NCBI RefSeq assembly: GCF_000980875.1
Contig: NZ_LAYO01000111.1
Coordinates: 1-64,000, forward strand
From: Leucobacter sp. Ag1
GTDB lineage: Bacteria; Actinomycetota; Actinomycetes; Actinomycetales; Microbacteriaceae
Length of the DNA stretch: 64,000 nucleotides
Reading direction: 5' to 3'
A model generated the notes under the pieces. It had not been told where the DNA came from and did no database searches. It was given only the letters and a program-made list of their open reading frames with translations. Shown one piece after another: positions 1-7,250 of the stretch. Position numbers and translations under genes: made by a program. Within the stretch, counting starts at the first letter, position 1; every line of letters starts with the position of its first letter.

Positions 1-119
1 GTTACGGCGGTTATAGCGTCAGGGAAACGCCCGGTTACATTCCGAACCCGGTAGCGAAGGCTGACTGCGCCGATGGTACTGGACTCGGGAGGGGGTGGGA
101 GAGTAGGACACCGCCGGAC
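1..119 (+). rRNA. rrf: 5S ribosomal RNA
   Basis: The first 117-119 bases match the actinobacterial 5S rRNA pattern. The 5' strand GTTACGGCGG can pair with the 3' end CCGCCGGAC, and the conserved internal box CCGAACCCGG sits at about 41-50. It is the last gene of a ribosomal RNA operon whose 16S and 23S lie outside the window. The 3' end could be two bases shorter than given. Confidence 0.95.
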
Positions 120-130
120 CCCTTTTTCGA

Positions 131-194
131 ACGGGGCCAGACTTATCTGGGGGGGCGTGATGCTTCCCGGGTCGGGCTGGCCCCGTTTTTGTTT
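131..194 (+). terminator. Rho-independent terminator of the rRNA operon
   Basis: A perfect 10-bp stem (ACGGGGCCAG at 131-140, CTGGCCCCGT at 177-186) closes a 36-nt loop and runs directly into a T-rich tract at 186-195. It lies just after the 5S gene. Confidence 0.85.
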
Positions 195-260
195 TCCCCC
201 CACCTCCTAAAGAACACGCACCCCCGCGGGCGTGCAGGGCGGCTTCTCATCTTCGGGGCC

Positions 261-296
261 GGCGGGCCGGAACAGCTCACGCTGCTCAGGCCCGCC
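261..296 (-). terminator. Hairpin after the Ldh-family gene
   Basis: GGCGGGCC at 261-268 pairs with GGCCCGCC at 289-296 just downstream of the leftward gene ending at 324. Further partly paired bases extend the stem. There is no clear U tract, so the assignment as terminator is tentative. Confidence 0.45.
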
Positions 297-323
297 CGAC
301 CCCGTTGTGCTATCCGAAGAGTG

Positions 324-1337
324 CTACCGGGGCACGCTCCCGAGGAGCTCGCGAATGGCCTCCGTGACAGGAATGCCATCCCGCTCGGCCTCCTCGCGCG
401 CCCGATAGCGATGATCCGACGGCAACCGTTCCCAGCCGGCCCCGCGCAGCGCGTCGATCAACTCGGCAGCGCGCCGGGCATATCCGCCCCCTCCGCGATC
501 CGGATCGATCAGGATCAGCAGCTGCCCCGTTCTGGCGGTACCGCCGTCATCCGCATGCTCGGCGAAAACCAGATCGTTCCGATACGAGAACGCGCCACCC
601 GTGAGGCCCGAAGCGAGCAGCTCGACCATGAGCGAGAGCGCGGCCCCCTTGTGGCCGCCGAACGGCAGCAGCCCGCCTTCTGCGAGGATCTCCCCGGGAT
701 CCTCGGTGTCCTTCCCGCCCGCTGCCGTGCCCGTGCCCAACGGCACCGGTCGTCCGGCGCGCGCCGCCAGCTGCAGGTCGCCGTGCGACATCGTCGACGT
801 GGCGAAGTCCATGACCAGTGGCCGAGAGCCGTCGACCGGCGACGCGAACGCGAACGGATTCGTTCCGAGGACCTTCTGCCGCGCGCCTCGCGGAATCACC
901 GAGGCGCCGCCGGTCACCATGGTCACCCCGATGAGGCCGGCCTCGGCGAACGGCTCGAGATCCGGCCAGAGCGAACTGAAATGATGGGAGTCCCTGATCG
1001 CGACCACCGCGACCCCCGCTTCGGCGACCGCGGCACGGATCTGGTCCCCGGCCGCTGCGAGCGCAGGCTGTGCGAACCCGTTGGCCGCATCGACGCGCAC
1101 GAAGCCCGAAGCCGGGCGGGCGACCACCGGAGCCGCAGCTCCGTCGGCCCAGCCGCTGCGCAGGGAGGCGAGATACCCGGGGACCCGGAACACGCCGTGG
1201 CTCAGCGCCCCGTCACGCTCGCATGAAGCGCAGTTTCGCGCCAGGACCGCCGCGACCTCGGGCGCGGCACCGGCCTCCGCCAACGCGTGCGCGATAGCCT
1301 CACTCAAATGCTCGAATGAAATGCGCGTATCGTGCAC
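324..1337 (-). CDS. Ldh-family (malate/lactate/imino acid) NAD(P)H-dependent oxidoreductase
   Basis: The 337-residue protein has the Ldh/YlbC/DpkA family marks: a His-Gly pair near residue 48, the SHHF motif, GTNPFAF and the C-terminal GGHKGAAL block. The family reduces 2-oxo acids or cyclic imines such as 1-pyrroline-2-carboxylate. The GTG at 1337 is chosen because AGGAG lies 5 nt upstream; the same frame stays open far upstream but that part is low-complexity shadow sequence. It is divergent from the GntR regulator and faces a hydroxyproline-type gene set, so an imino acid (Pyr2C) reductase that returns D-proline or 3-hydroxyproline products to L-proline is the favoured reading. Malate, lactate or ureidoglycolate dehydrogenase cannot be excluded. 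Confidence 0.8.
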   Translation of the reverse strand: MHDTRISFEHLSEAIAHALAEAGAAPEVAAVLARNCASCERDGALSHGVFRVPGYLASLRSGWADGAAAPVVARPASGFVRVDAANGFAQPALAAAGDQIRAAVAEAGVAVVAIRDSHHFSSLWPDLEPFAEAGLIGVTMVTGGASVIPRGARQKVLGTNPFAFASPVDGSRPLVMDFATSTMSHGDLQLAARAGRPVPLGTGTAAGGKDTEDPGEILAEGGLLPFGGHKGAALSLMVELLASGLTGGAFSYRNDLVFAEHADDGGTARTGQLLILIDPDRGGGGYARRAAELIDALRGAGWERLPSDHRYRAREEAERDGIPVTEAIRELLGSVPR

Positions 1338-1369
1338 GGAGTCTCCTGACGTCGCGGTCCAGTGATTGT

Positions 1370-1386
1370 CTGATTGTAAGATAATC
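1370..1386. promoter_or_regulatory. Candidate GntR operator (site 1)
   Basis: In the divergent promoter region, GATT and AATC arms flank GTAAGAT at 1372-1386 (10 of 14 non-central positions symmetric). A 14-mer of the form C(T/A)GATTGTAAGA(T/C)A occurs here at 1370-1383 and again at 2402-2415 in front of the ABC transporter. Both resemble the TNGTNNNACNA pattern of FadR-subfamily regulators. Confidence 0.5.
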
Positions 1387-1482
1387 CTGAGGGCGCGGGC
1401 AATCCGTGACCGAGGGTGCGGCGTCGGCTTCCGTTGGAACGCCGGAGGCGCACCGAACCGGGCGAGAGAAGGATGGCGATCG

Positions 1483-2202
1483 ATGGTAGGCAGCACAGGG
1501 ACTCCGCTCACCGCTCGTCGGCGCACCGCGGAGTCGGGGCCGGCTCGGGTGAGTTCGGTGTCGCGTCGTGAAGCCGTCCGTGTCGAGATCCGGCGAGCGA
1601 TCATCCTCGGCGCGCTCATGCCGGGGGATCGGCTGACCGAAGCGCTGCTCTCCGAGCAGCTCGGCGTCAGCCGACCTACTGTCCGGGAGGCGCTGAACGC
1701 GCTCGCCGAGGAGGGTCTCGTCGTCAAGGAGCCGTATCGCGGCATGCGTGTGGCTCGGCTGGAGCCGTCGGCGATCCACGACATCGCGGTCGGGCGGATC
1801 GCTCTCGACATGGTCGCGGTCGACGCCATACTCGCCGACAAGGGTGGGGTGGCCCTCGCGACGATCGAACGTGGATGGCGTCGCTACGAGGTCGAGATCT
1901 TCGACCCGGATCCGGTGGTGCAGCACGACACCCACCTTGAGTTCCACCGCTGCATCTGGGAGGCCTCGGGCAACTATCTGCTCGAGAAGCTGTGGCCGGC
2001 GACCGCCGCTCAGCTCACGATCGCCCTCGCCGAGGACCAGCGTCGCCGTGCGGATCCGGAGCGCGAGCACGGCGTGCACCTGGCGCTGATGGAGGCGTTC
2101 CGGACGCGCGACCGCGAGGTGATCCGCCAGGCGGTCTCGCTGCACACGCTGGCGAACGCCGATGAGATCATGCGAATGATGATCGACGAGACCGGTGACT
2201 GA
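1483..2202 (+). CDS. GntR-family (FadR/FCD subfamily) transcriptional regulator
   Basis: The N-terminal winged helix-turn-helix (about residues 25-90, with GDRLTEALLSEQLGVSRPTV) is followed by an alpha-helical FCD ligand domain. The ATG at 1483 has a purine-rich AGAAGGA 10 nt upstream; an earlier in-frame ATG at 1366 would lie inside the divergent promoter and gives a low-complexity leader, so it was rejected. Its position between the Ldh-type gene and the transporter/catabolic genes suggests that it controls both, probably responding to a pathway amino acid or 2-oxo acid. FCD-domain regulators bind carboxylates, often through a metal. Confidence 0.88.
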   Translation: MVGSTGTPLTARRRTAESGPARVSSVSRREAVRVEIRRAIILGALMPGDRLTEALLSEQLGVSRPTVREALNALAEEGLVVKEPYRGMRVARLEPSAIHDIAVGRIALDMVAVDAILADKGGVALATIERGWRRYEVEIFDPDPVVQHDTHLEFHRCIWEASGNYLLEKLWPATAAQLTIALAEDQRRRADPEREHGVHLALMEAFRTRDREVIRQAVSLHTLANADEIMRMMIDETGD

Positions 2203-2265
2203 AGCGCACTGAGGTGCCCTGAGGTGCCCTGAAGCGCCCTGAGGTGCCCTGAGATCTACTGAGGC
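2199..2265 (+). repeat. 10-bp tandem repeat with a stop codon in each unit
   Basis: Six to seven imperfect units of GAGGTGCCCT run from the gntR stop codon onward (units begin at 2201, 2211, 2221, 2231, 2241, 2251, 2261). Every unit junction makes a TGA, so stops occur in all three frames within 30 bp. Confidence 0.8.
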
Positions 2266-2293
2266 CGCGCTCCGCTCGGGGGAGCGTACTTCT

Positions 2294-2336
2294 CGACGCC
2301 CCGGAGCGGTACTGGCCCGGGGCGTCGTCGTGTTTC
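2294..2336 (+). terminator. Terminator-like hairpin after gntR
   Basis: CGACGCCCCGG at 2294-2304 pairs perfectly with CCGGGGCGTCG at 2317-2327, with a 12-nt loop and a weak T-rich tail (TCGTGTTT). Confidence 0.6.
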
Positions 2337-2371
2337 CGGAAGGCCCAGGGGAAAGGTTCTCGGCAAAAGCC

Positions 2372-2415
2372 TTGCATTGTCATGCAACATGGCGCTATCG
2401 TCAGATTGTAAGACA
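2372..2415 (+). promoter_or_regulatory. Candidate operator region of the ABC/catabolic operon
   Basis: TTGCAT at 2372-2377 and ATGCAA at 2382-2387 form a perfect inverted repeat with a 4-nt spacer. Fifteen bases on, 2402-2415 repeats the 14-mer seen at 1370-1383 between the GntR gene and the divergent reductase. The shared copy points to one regulator acting on both promoters. Confidence 0.5.
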
Positions 2416-2532
2416 CTTTGCCGCACGGTGAAGCGTCTTGCCCGATCCACGAACCTCGATCGGGGGCCGCACTCTGCGGTCCGCCGGGCGCATCGCCCAG
2501 GTCCACCTCTGACCCTTTGGGAAAGGACGACG

Positions 2533-3378
2533 ATGTCCACAGCAAGCAAGCGAATCCTCGCAGTCCTCGGCGTGCTCGTTCTCGCCGTTGCGGCCGGCTT
2601 CCTCGGCGCGACCATGCGCGGCGGCGGAGGCGGCGGCTCGGCCGCCGCCGACAACGGCGCCTGGATCGCGAAGATCAAGAAGCAGGGCGAGCTGCGCGTC
2701 GGTATCGCATCGGCGCCCCCGATGACCGCGGAGCAGTCCGACGGCAAGATGGGCGGCCCGAACGTGCTGCCGCTGCAGAAGCTCGCAAAGCAGATGGGTG
2801 TGAAGTTCACCCCCGTCGCGGCCGAGTGGTCGAAGATGGTCTCCGGACTCCAGGCGGACCGTTTCGACGTCGCCGCCTACCTCGACTCGACCTCTGAGCG
2901 GTCCCTCGCGATCCAGTTCACCGATCCCGTCTACACCTACGAGGGCGCATTCATCGTGAGCGCCGATTCCGGTCTGAAGAGCGTCGACGACATCGTGAAG
3001 TCGAAGCAGCCGATCGCCCTCGCCGGAGGCACGTCCTACGAGCCCGCGATCAAGGCGCTCGGTTCCGAGCTCCTCACGACGGAGAGTATTCCGAATGCGG
3101 TCACCGCCACGAAGGCCGGTCGTGCCGCAGCAGCCTTCGCCGACCTGCCCACGCTCGCCGACGCCGCGAAGAAGGATCCGAGTCTGAAGATCGTGCTCGC
3201 ACCCGGTGTCTTCTTCCAGGATTCGAACTACGGCGTGAACGCGAACATCGATGCCCGGTCGCTGCAGGTGCTCAATATCGCGGTCCGGAGCGCCCAGAAC
3301 GATGGATCCCTCAAGGCCGCGTTCGACCGGGCCGGCATCGTCAGCGCTGACAACCTCGGCGACCTCGAGATGAAGTAG
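2533..3378 (+). CDS. Polar amino acid ABC transporter, substrate-binding protein
   Basis: This 281-residue protein has an N-terminal hydrophobic segment (about 8-27) followed by a glycine-rich linker and an SBP_bac_3 (family 3, HisJ/GlnH-like) domain. No lipobox cysteine is visible, so it may be anchored by its uncleaved signal or secreted. The ATG at 2533 has GAAAGGA 5 nt upstream. It begins an operon with a permease and an ATPase and sits with hydroxyproline-type catabolic genes. A cyclic amino acid such as hydroxyproline or proline is the likely ligand, but this is inference from context. Confidence 0.9.
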   Translation: MSTASKRILAVLGVLVLAVAAGFLGATMRGGGGGGSAAADNGAWIAKIKKQGELRVGIASAPPMTAEQSDGKMGGPNVLPLQKLAKQMGVKFTPVAAEWSKMVSGLQADRFDVAAYLDSTSERSLAIQFTDPVYTYEGAFIVSADSGLKSVDDIVKSKQPIALAGGTSYEPAIKALGSELLTTESIPNAVTATKAGRAAAAFADLPTLADAAKKDPSLKIVLAPGVFFQDSNYGVNANIDARSLQVLNIAVRSAQNDGSLKAAFDRAGIVSADNLGDLEMK

Positions 3379-3393
3379 CCGAAGAGCTCCATC

Positions 3394-4146
3394 ATGCTGA
3401 TCAAGAGCTACGACTTCGACTGGACCGTCGTCTCGAGCAACTTCCCGAGACTGCTCGAAGGCCTCTGGATGACGATCGAGATCTCGGTGATCGTGATCGT
3501 GCTGTCCATGATCCTCGCGGTCCCGGTGGCGCTGCTGCGCATGTCGAACATCGAGGTGATCCGCTGGGTCGCGCAGATCTACATCGAGATCTTCCGATGC
3601 ACTCCGCTTCTCGTGCAGCTGTTCTGGGTGTATTACGCAATGCCGACGCTGACCGGGATCACGATCCCGGGCCTCGTCTCGGCCGTGATCGCGCTGACAC
3701 TCAACCTCACCGCGTTCATGGCCGAGGCGTACCGGTCGGGATTTCAGGCCGTGCCGATCGAGCAGATCGAAGCGGGCAAGATGCTCCGGCTCACCAGCTG
3801 GCAGCGGACTCGCCACATCATCATTCCGCAGGCGCTCCGGCAGCAGCTGCCGGTGATCATGTCGCTCGACATCTCGCTCTTCAAGGACACGGCGCTCGTG
3901 TCCACGATCGCGGTCGCCGACCTGATGTTCACTGCGAACAAGATCGCGTCCGAGTCGTACCGGGCGCTGGAGATCCTCACGGTCGCCGCGCTCATGTACT
4001 TCGTGATCGCATTCCCGGTGTCGCTGATCCTCTCGAAGATCGAACGGAACATGATGCAGGGCGATATCCGCGGTGGCGGGAAGAAGAAGGGCAAATCCCT
4101 CGCGGCGCAGATGGTGCCCGGAGCGAAAGTGCAGGTGACCCCGTGA
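3394..4146 (+). CDS. Polar amino acid ABC transporter, permease
   Basis: The 250-residue protein has about five membrane segments and the cytoplasmic EAA loop (EAYRSGFQAVPIEQIEAG, around residue 110-127), typical of HisM/HisQ-type permeases. It starts 15 nt after the binding protein gene and ends in a GTGA overlap with the ATPase gene, so the three are translationally linked. Only one permease is encoded, which suggests a homodimeric channel. Confidence 0.92.
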   Translation: MLIKSYDFDWTVVSSNFPRLLEGLWMTIEISVIVIVLSMILAVPVALLRMSNIEVIRWVAQIYIEIFRCTPLLVQLFWVYYAMPTLTGITIPGLVSAVIALTLNLTAFMAEAYRSGFQAVPIEQIEAGKMLRLTSWQRTRHIIIPQALRQQLPVIMSLDISLFKDTALVSTIAVADLMFTANKIASESYRALEILTVAALMYFVIAFPVSLILSKIERNMMQGDIRGGGKKKGKSLAAQMVPGAKVQVTP

Positions 4147-4967
4147 ACGACGAGAAGACCCCGAGGACGGGGCCGACGAATCCTCGGACCGGTGCGGTTC
4201 GCACCATCACCGCGTCGGTCGGCGAAGCGCTCGTCTCGGCCCGCGGGCTGCAGAAGAGCTTCGGCGATCGGCAGGTCATGAAGAACGTCGACTTCGACAT
4301 GCTCGTCGGTGACATCACCGTGATCATCGGAAAGTCGGGTTCCGGCAAGAGCACGCTTCTGCGAGCGCTCGCCGGGCTCACCGAACCCGATGACGGCCGG
4401 ATCATGTTCGACGGCGAGATCGTGTTCGAGGACCAGCAGCGCACGCCGGTGTGGCAGGAGGTCGATTCCTACATCGGCATGATCTTCCAGTCCTACACGC
4501 TGTGGCCCCACATGGATGTCGCGAAGAACCTGATCCTGGCACCGATGAAGAAGCTCGGTCTCGGGCAGGAAGAGGCGATGGAGCGGGCGAAGAAGTCGCT
4601 CGCAGAAGTCGGCATGTCCCAGCATCTGCACTCCCGTCCGTCGCAGCTCTCGGGCGGTGAGCGGCAGCGGGCCGCCATCGCACGGGCGCTGATGATGGAA
4701 CCGAAGCTGCTGCTCTGCGACGAGATCACCTCGGCGCTCGACCCGCCCGTCGCGGCGGAGGTCCTCGGGGTGCTCCGCCGCTTGAAGGAGCAGGAGGGGA
4801 TCGCGGTCGCGCTCGTCACGCACGACATGGCGTTCGCCTCGAAGGCCGCGGATCGGCTCGTCTTCTTCCACGAGGGCGAGATCGCCGTCAACACGACTCC
4901 GGACGAAGCATTCAACCGGAGCGACAACCCCGAACTGCAGAAGTTCGTCGACGCGGTCAGGTTCTGA
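4143..4967 (+). CDS. Polar amino acid ABC transporter, ATP-binding protein
   Basis: The 274-residue protein has Walker A GKSGSGKST at 63-71, signature LSGGERQR and Walker B LLLCDEITSALDP, the HisP/GlnQ pattern. The Walker B asparagine/proline context is slightly atypical (EITSALD rather than EPTSALD). The GTG at 4143 overlaps the permease stop (GTGA). About 30 residues of hydrophilic leader precede the first beta strand, so a later start is possible. It energises uptake of the island's amino acid substrate. Confidence 0.9.
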   Translation: MNDEKTPRTGPTNPRTGAVRTITASVGEALVSARGLQKSFGDRQVMKNVDFDMLVGDITVIIGKSGSGKSTLLRALAGLTEPDDGRIMFDGEIVFEDQQRTPVWQEVDSYIGMIFQSYTLWPHMDVAKNLILAPMKKLGLGQEEAMERAKKSLAEVGMSQHLHSRPSQLSGGERQRAAIARALMMEPKLLLCDEITSALDPPVAAEVLGVLRRLKEQEGIAVALVTHDMAFASKAADRLVFFHEGEIAVNTTPDEAFNRSDNPELQKFVDAVRF

Positions 4968-4974
4968 CCCGAAC

Positions 4975-5001
4975 GGCGGTCGGCCCGCAGGGCCGGCCGC
5001 C
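4975..5001 (+). terminator. Intercistronic hairpin between transporter and catabolic genes
   Basis: GGCGGTCGGCCC at 4975-4986 and GGGCCGGCCGCC at 4990-5001 form a 12-bp stem with one G-U pair and a 3-nt loop. There is no U tract. It could separate expression of transporter and enzymes. Confidence 0.5.
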
Positions 5002-5044
5002 TCGCCCACCGCACTCATCGAACCCGAAAAGAAGGAGCCATCAG

Positions 5045-6289
5045 GTGCACACTGTTGTGATCGGCGGCGGCATCATCGGCCTCACCACGGCCTACCAGCT
5101 CGCGAGCGAGGGGGAGACCGTCACCCTGGTCGATGCCCGGGCGACCGGGCTCGGAGCGGCCGAGGTCAACGCCGGCTGGGTGGTGCCCGCCGACTCGCTC
5201 CCGCTGCCCGGCCCGGGCGCCGTGGTCTCCGCCATGAAGTGGATGACCCGGCGCGACAGCCCGCTGTACATCAAACCGTCGATCAAGCCGTCGTTCCTCA
5301 CGTTCATGCTCGGCATGTTCCGAGCGTCGAACGCGAAGGATCAGCGCGCGGGCTTCGCCGCGCACCTCGCACTGATGGGCGACTCGATTTCGGCCTTCGA
5401 CGACTACCGTGCCGACGGCATCGACTTCGAGCTGCAGCACAACGGACTGCTGATGGCGTTCCACGACGACGCGCACATGCACCTGCATCTGGGCTACGCC
5501 GATCTCACCGGCCGTTTCGGCATCGCGCCGGTCAAGCTGCTCGGCGACGACGTGCGGGTGCACGAGCCGCTGCTCAGGGACGAGGTGCGCGGCGGTCTCT
5601 TCTTCCCGAAGGAACTCCACCTCGACCCGCGCGCCTTCGGTGCCTCGCTGCACGCGCGGCTCGTGGATATGGGCGTCGAGATCGTCGAGAACGCCCCGGT
5701 CGACGGCGTTCAGACCGCCGGGGGTCGGGTCGTCAGTGTTTCTTCGGGCACTCGGACCTTTCCAGGCGACAGCTTCTTGCTCGCCGCGGGCGCCTGGACC
5801 GGGCCGGTGTCGAAGCTCTTCGGCGCTGACCTGCCGATCCGACCGGGGAAGGGCTACTCCGTCGAGATGCCGCCCTACGGTCTGAAAGGCGCCACCAATC
5901 TGTACGACGCGAAGGTCGCGGTCACACCGTTCGCGGATCGGCTGCGACTCGCCGGAACCATGGAGTTCGGCGGGCTCGATGAGAACATCAATCGCGTCCG
6001 CGTCGACGCGATCCTGCGCGCTCCGCTCAGCTACTTGCGCGACTGGGAGCCGCCGGCACCGGCCGACGTCGAACCGCGGGCCGGCATGCGTCCGGTCGCA
6101 CCCGACGGGCTGCCCGTCATGGGGCGGCTGCCCCGCCTGTCGAACGCCTACGTCGCGGGTGGCCACGGCATGTACGGCGTCACGCTCGCGCCCGCGACGG
6201 CTCGTGCGATGACCGCTCTGATCCGCACCGGAAAGATCGATCCCGTGCTGTTGCCGTTCTCGCCCGCGCGCTTCCGCGGCGGCCGCTGA
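5045..6289 (+). CDS. FAD-dependent D-amino acid oxidase/dehydrogenase, probable D-hydroxyproline oxidase
   Basis: The 414-residue protein begins with a Rossmann GGGIIG (7-12) and has the DAO/DadA fold, including the C-terminal HGMYGVTLAPAT FAD block. GTG at 5045 is preceded by AAGGAG. In known hydroxyproline pathways a DadA-like flavoenzyme turns cis-4-hydroxy-D-proline into 1-pyrroline-4-hydroxy-2-carboxylate; the adjacent deaminase- and epimerase-type genes fit this. As a single-subunit enzyme it differs from the multi-subunit proteobacterial oxidases. A D-proline or other D-amino acid dehydrogenase is the alternative. Confidence 0.8.
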   Translation: MHTVVIGGGIIGLTTAYQLASEGETVTLVDARATGLGAAEVNAGWVVPADSLPLPGPGAVVSAMKWMTRRDSPLYIKPSIKPSFLTFMLGMFRASNAKDQRAGFAAHLALMGDSISAFDDYRADGIDFELQHNGLLMAFHDDAHMHLHLGYADLTGRFGIAPVKLLGDDVRVHEPLLRDEVRGGLFFPKELHLDPRAFGASLHARLVDMGVEIVENAPVDGVQTAGGRVVSVSSGTRTFPGDSFLLAAGAWTGPVSKLFGADLPIRPGKGYSVEMPPYGLKGATNLYDAKVAVTPFADRLRLAGTMEFGGLDENINRVRVDAILRAPLSYLRDWEPPAPADVEPRAGMRPVAPDGLPVMGRLPRLSNAYVAGGHGMYGVTLAPATARAMTALIRTGKIDPVLLPFSPARFRGGR

Positions 6290-6344
6290 AACGCCGCCGT
6301 CGGGGCCTCCACACAACCCCACAGACTGCAGAAAGGACTGCACC

Positions 6345-7250
6345 ATGACCCGTAAGAACGCCAACCTGGGCGGCGTGCTCGCCGCGATCCCCACTCCATT
6401 CACGACGGACGGAGCCGCCGTCGACGCCGACGGGATCCGAGCGCAGATCGACCGCATGGTCGCCGGCGGCGTCGCCGGAGTGGTGCCGACCGGCACCTCC
6501 GGGGAGTTCACGAGCCTCACGCCCGAGGAGTACCGCGAGGTGATCCGCCTCAACGTCGAGGCGGCGGCCGGCCGGATCAAGGTCGTCGCGGGGATCGGGC
6601 ACACCTCGACCACGGGGGCGATCGATCTGGCCCGCTACGCCGAGGAGGTCGGCGCTGATGCGGTGATGGTCGTGCCGCCGTTCTACGACCCGCTCTCGTT
6701 CGACGCCCTGAAGGCGTTCCTCCGAGCCGTCGCCGATTCGATCGAGCTGCAGATCATGTACTACAACGTGCCCGGAGCGACCGGTGTCACGCTCGACGCC
6801 GAGCAGCTCGCCGAGATCGGCGACATCGACGGTGTCGATTACTTCAAGGACACCTCGGGCGACGCCGTCTCGCTCACCGACGTGCTCACCAGCCGCACCG
6901 ATCGCATCACCGCGTTCAACGGCTGGGACACGCTCACGTTCCTCGGCATCACCCTCGGTGCGAAGGGGTCGGTGTGGGGCGTCGCGTCGGTCGCGCCGGC
7001 GCAGGCCGCCGAGCTGTTCCGCGTGATCGCGGAGGAGAAGGACCTGGACCGCGGACGCGAACTCTGGGCGCCGCTCTGGAACCTCAGCTCGGTGCTGGAG
7101 TCGGTGAACTACCCGGCCGGGCTGAAAGCGGCGCTCGAGCTCCTCGGTACCCCGGTCGGCCCGGTGCGCGAACCGATCCTGCCACTCGCCGATGCGGACC
7201 GCGAGCGTATCGCCGAGGCGCTCCGCGGCGTCGGGGTGCTCGCAGCATGA
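6345..7250 (+). CDS. DapA-family lyase, probable 1-pyrroline-4-hydroxy-2-carboxylate deaminase
   Basis: This 301-residue class I aldolase-fold protein has the Schiff-base lysine K168 in FKDTS, the catalytic tyrosine Y140 in YYNVPG, and the GTSGE motif at 50-54. A true dihydrodipicolinate synthase would sit with lysine genes. Here it lies between a D-amino acid oxidase and a proline-racemase homologue, so the LhpC role (deaminating the cyclic imine to 2-oxoglutarate semialdehyde) is favoured. RBS AGAAAGGA precedes the ATG. Its stop overlaps the next start as ATGA. Confidence 0.8.
   Translation: MTRKNANLGGVLAAIPTPFTTDGAAVDADGIRAQIDRMVAGGVAGVVPTGTSGEFTSLTPEEYREVIRLNVEAAAGRIKVVAGIGHTSTTGAIDLARYAEEVGADAVMVVPPFYDPLSFDALKAFLRAVADSIELQIMYYNVPGATGVTLDAEQLAEIGDIDGVDYFKDTSGDAVSLTDVLTSRTDRITAFNGWDTLTFLGITLGAKGSVWGVASVAPAQAAELFRVIAEEKDLDRGRELWAPLWNLSSVLESVNYPAGLKAALELLGTPVGPVREPILPLADADRERIAEALRGVGVLAA

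Larger units (their letters stand above)
2203..2532. other. 330-bp non-coding regulatory interval
   Basis: Between gntR and the solute-binding protein gene there is no credible ORF. It holds, in order, the 10-bp tandem repeat, a terminator-like hairpin, an inverted repeat and the second copy of the candidate GntR site, then about 110 bp of leader ending in the ribosome binding site GAAAGGA. Confidence 0.7.

Noticed and set aside
1338-1841. N-terminal extension of the Ldh-family reading frame up to 1841
   Set aside because: It runs antisense through the GntR gene with shadow composition; the GTG at 1337 has a clear ribosome binding site and begins the family homology.
2199-2265. Possible CRISPR-like array
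   Set aside because: Units are 10 bp with no spacers and no cas genes nearby; it is a simple tandem repeat.
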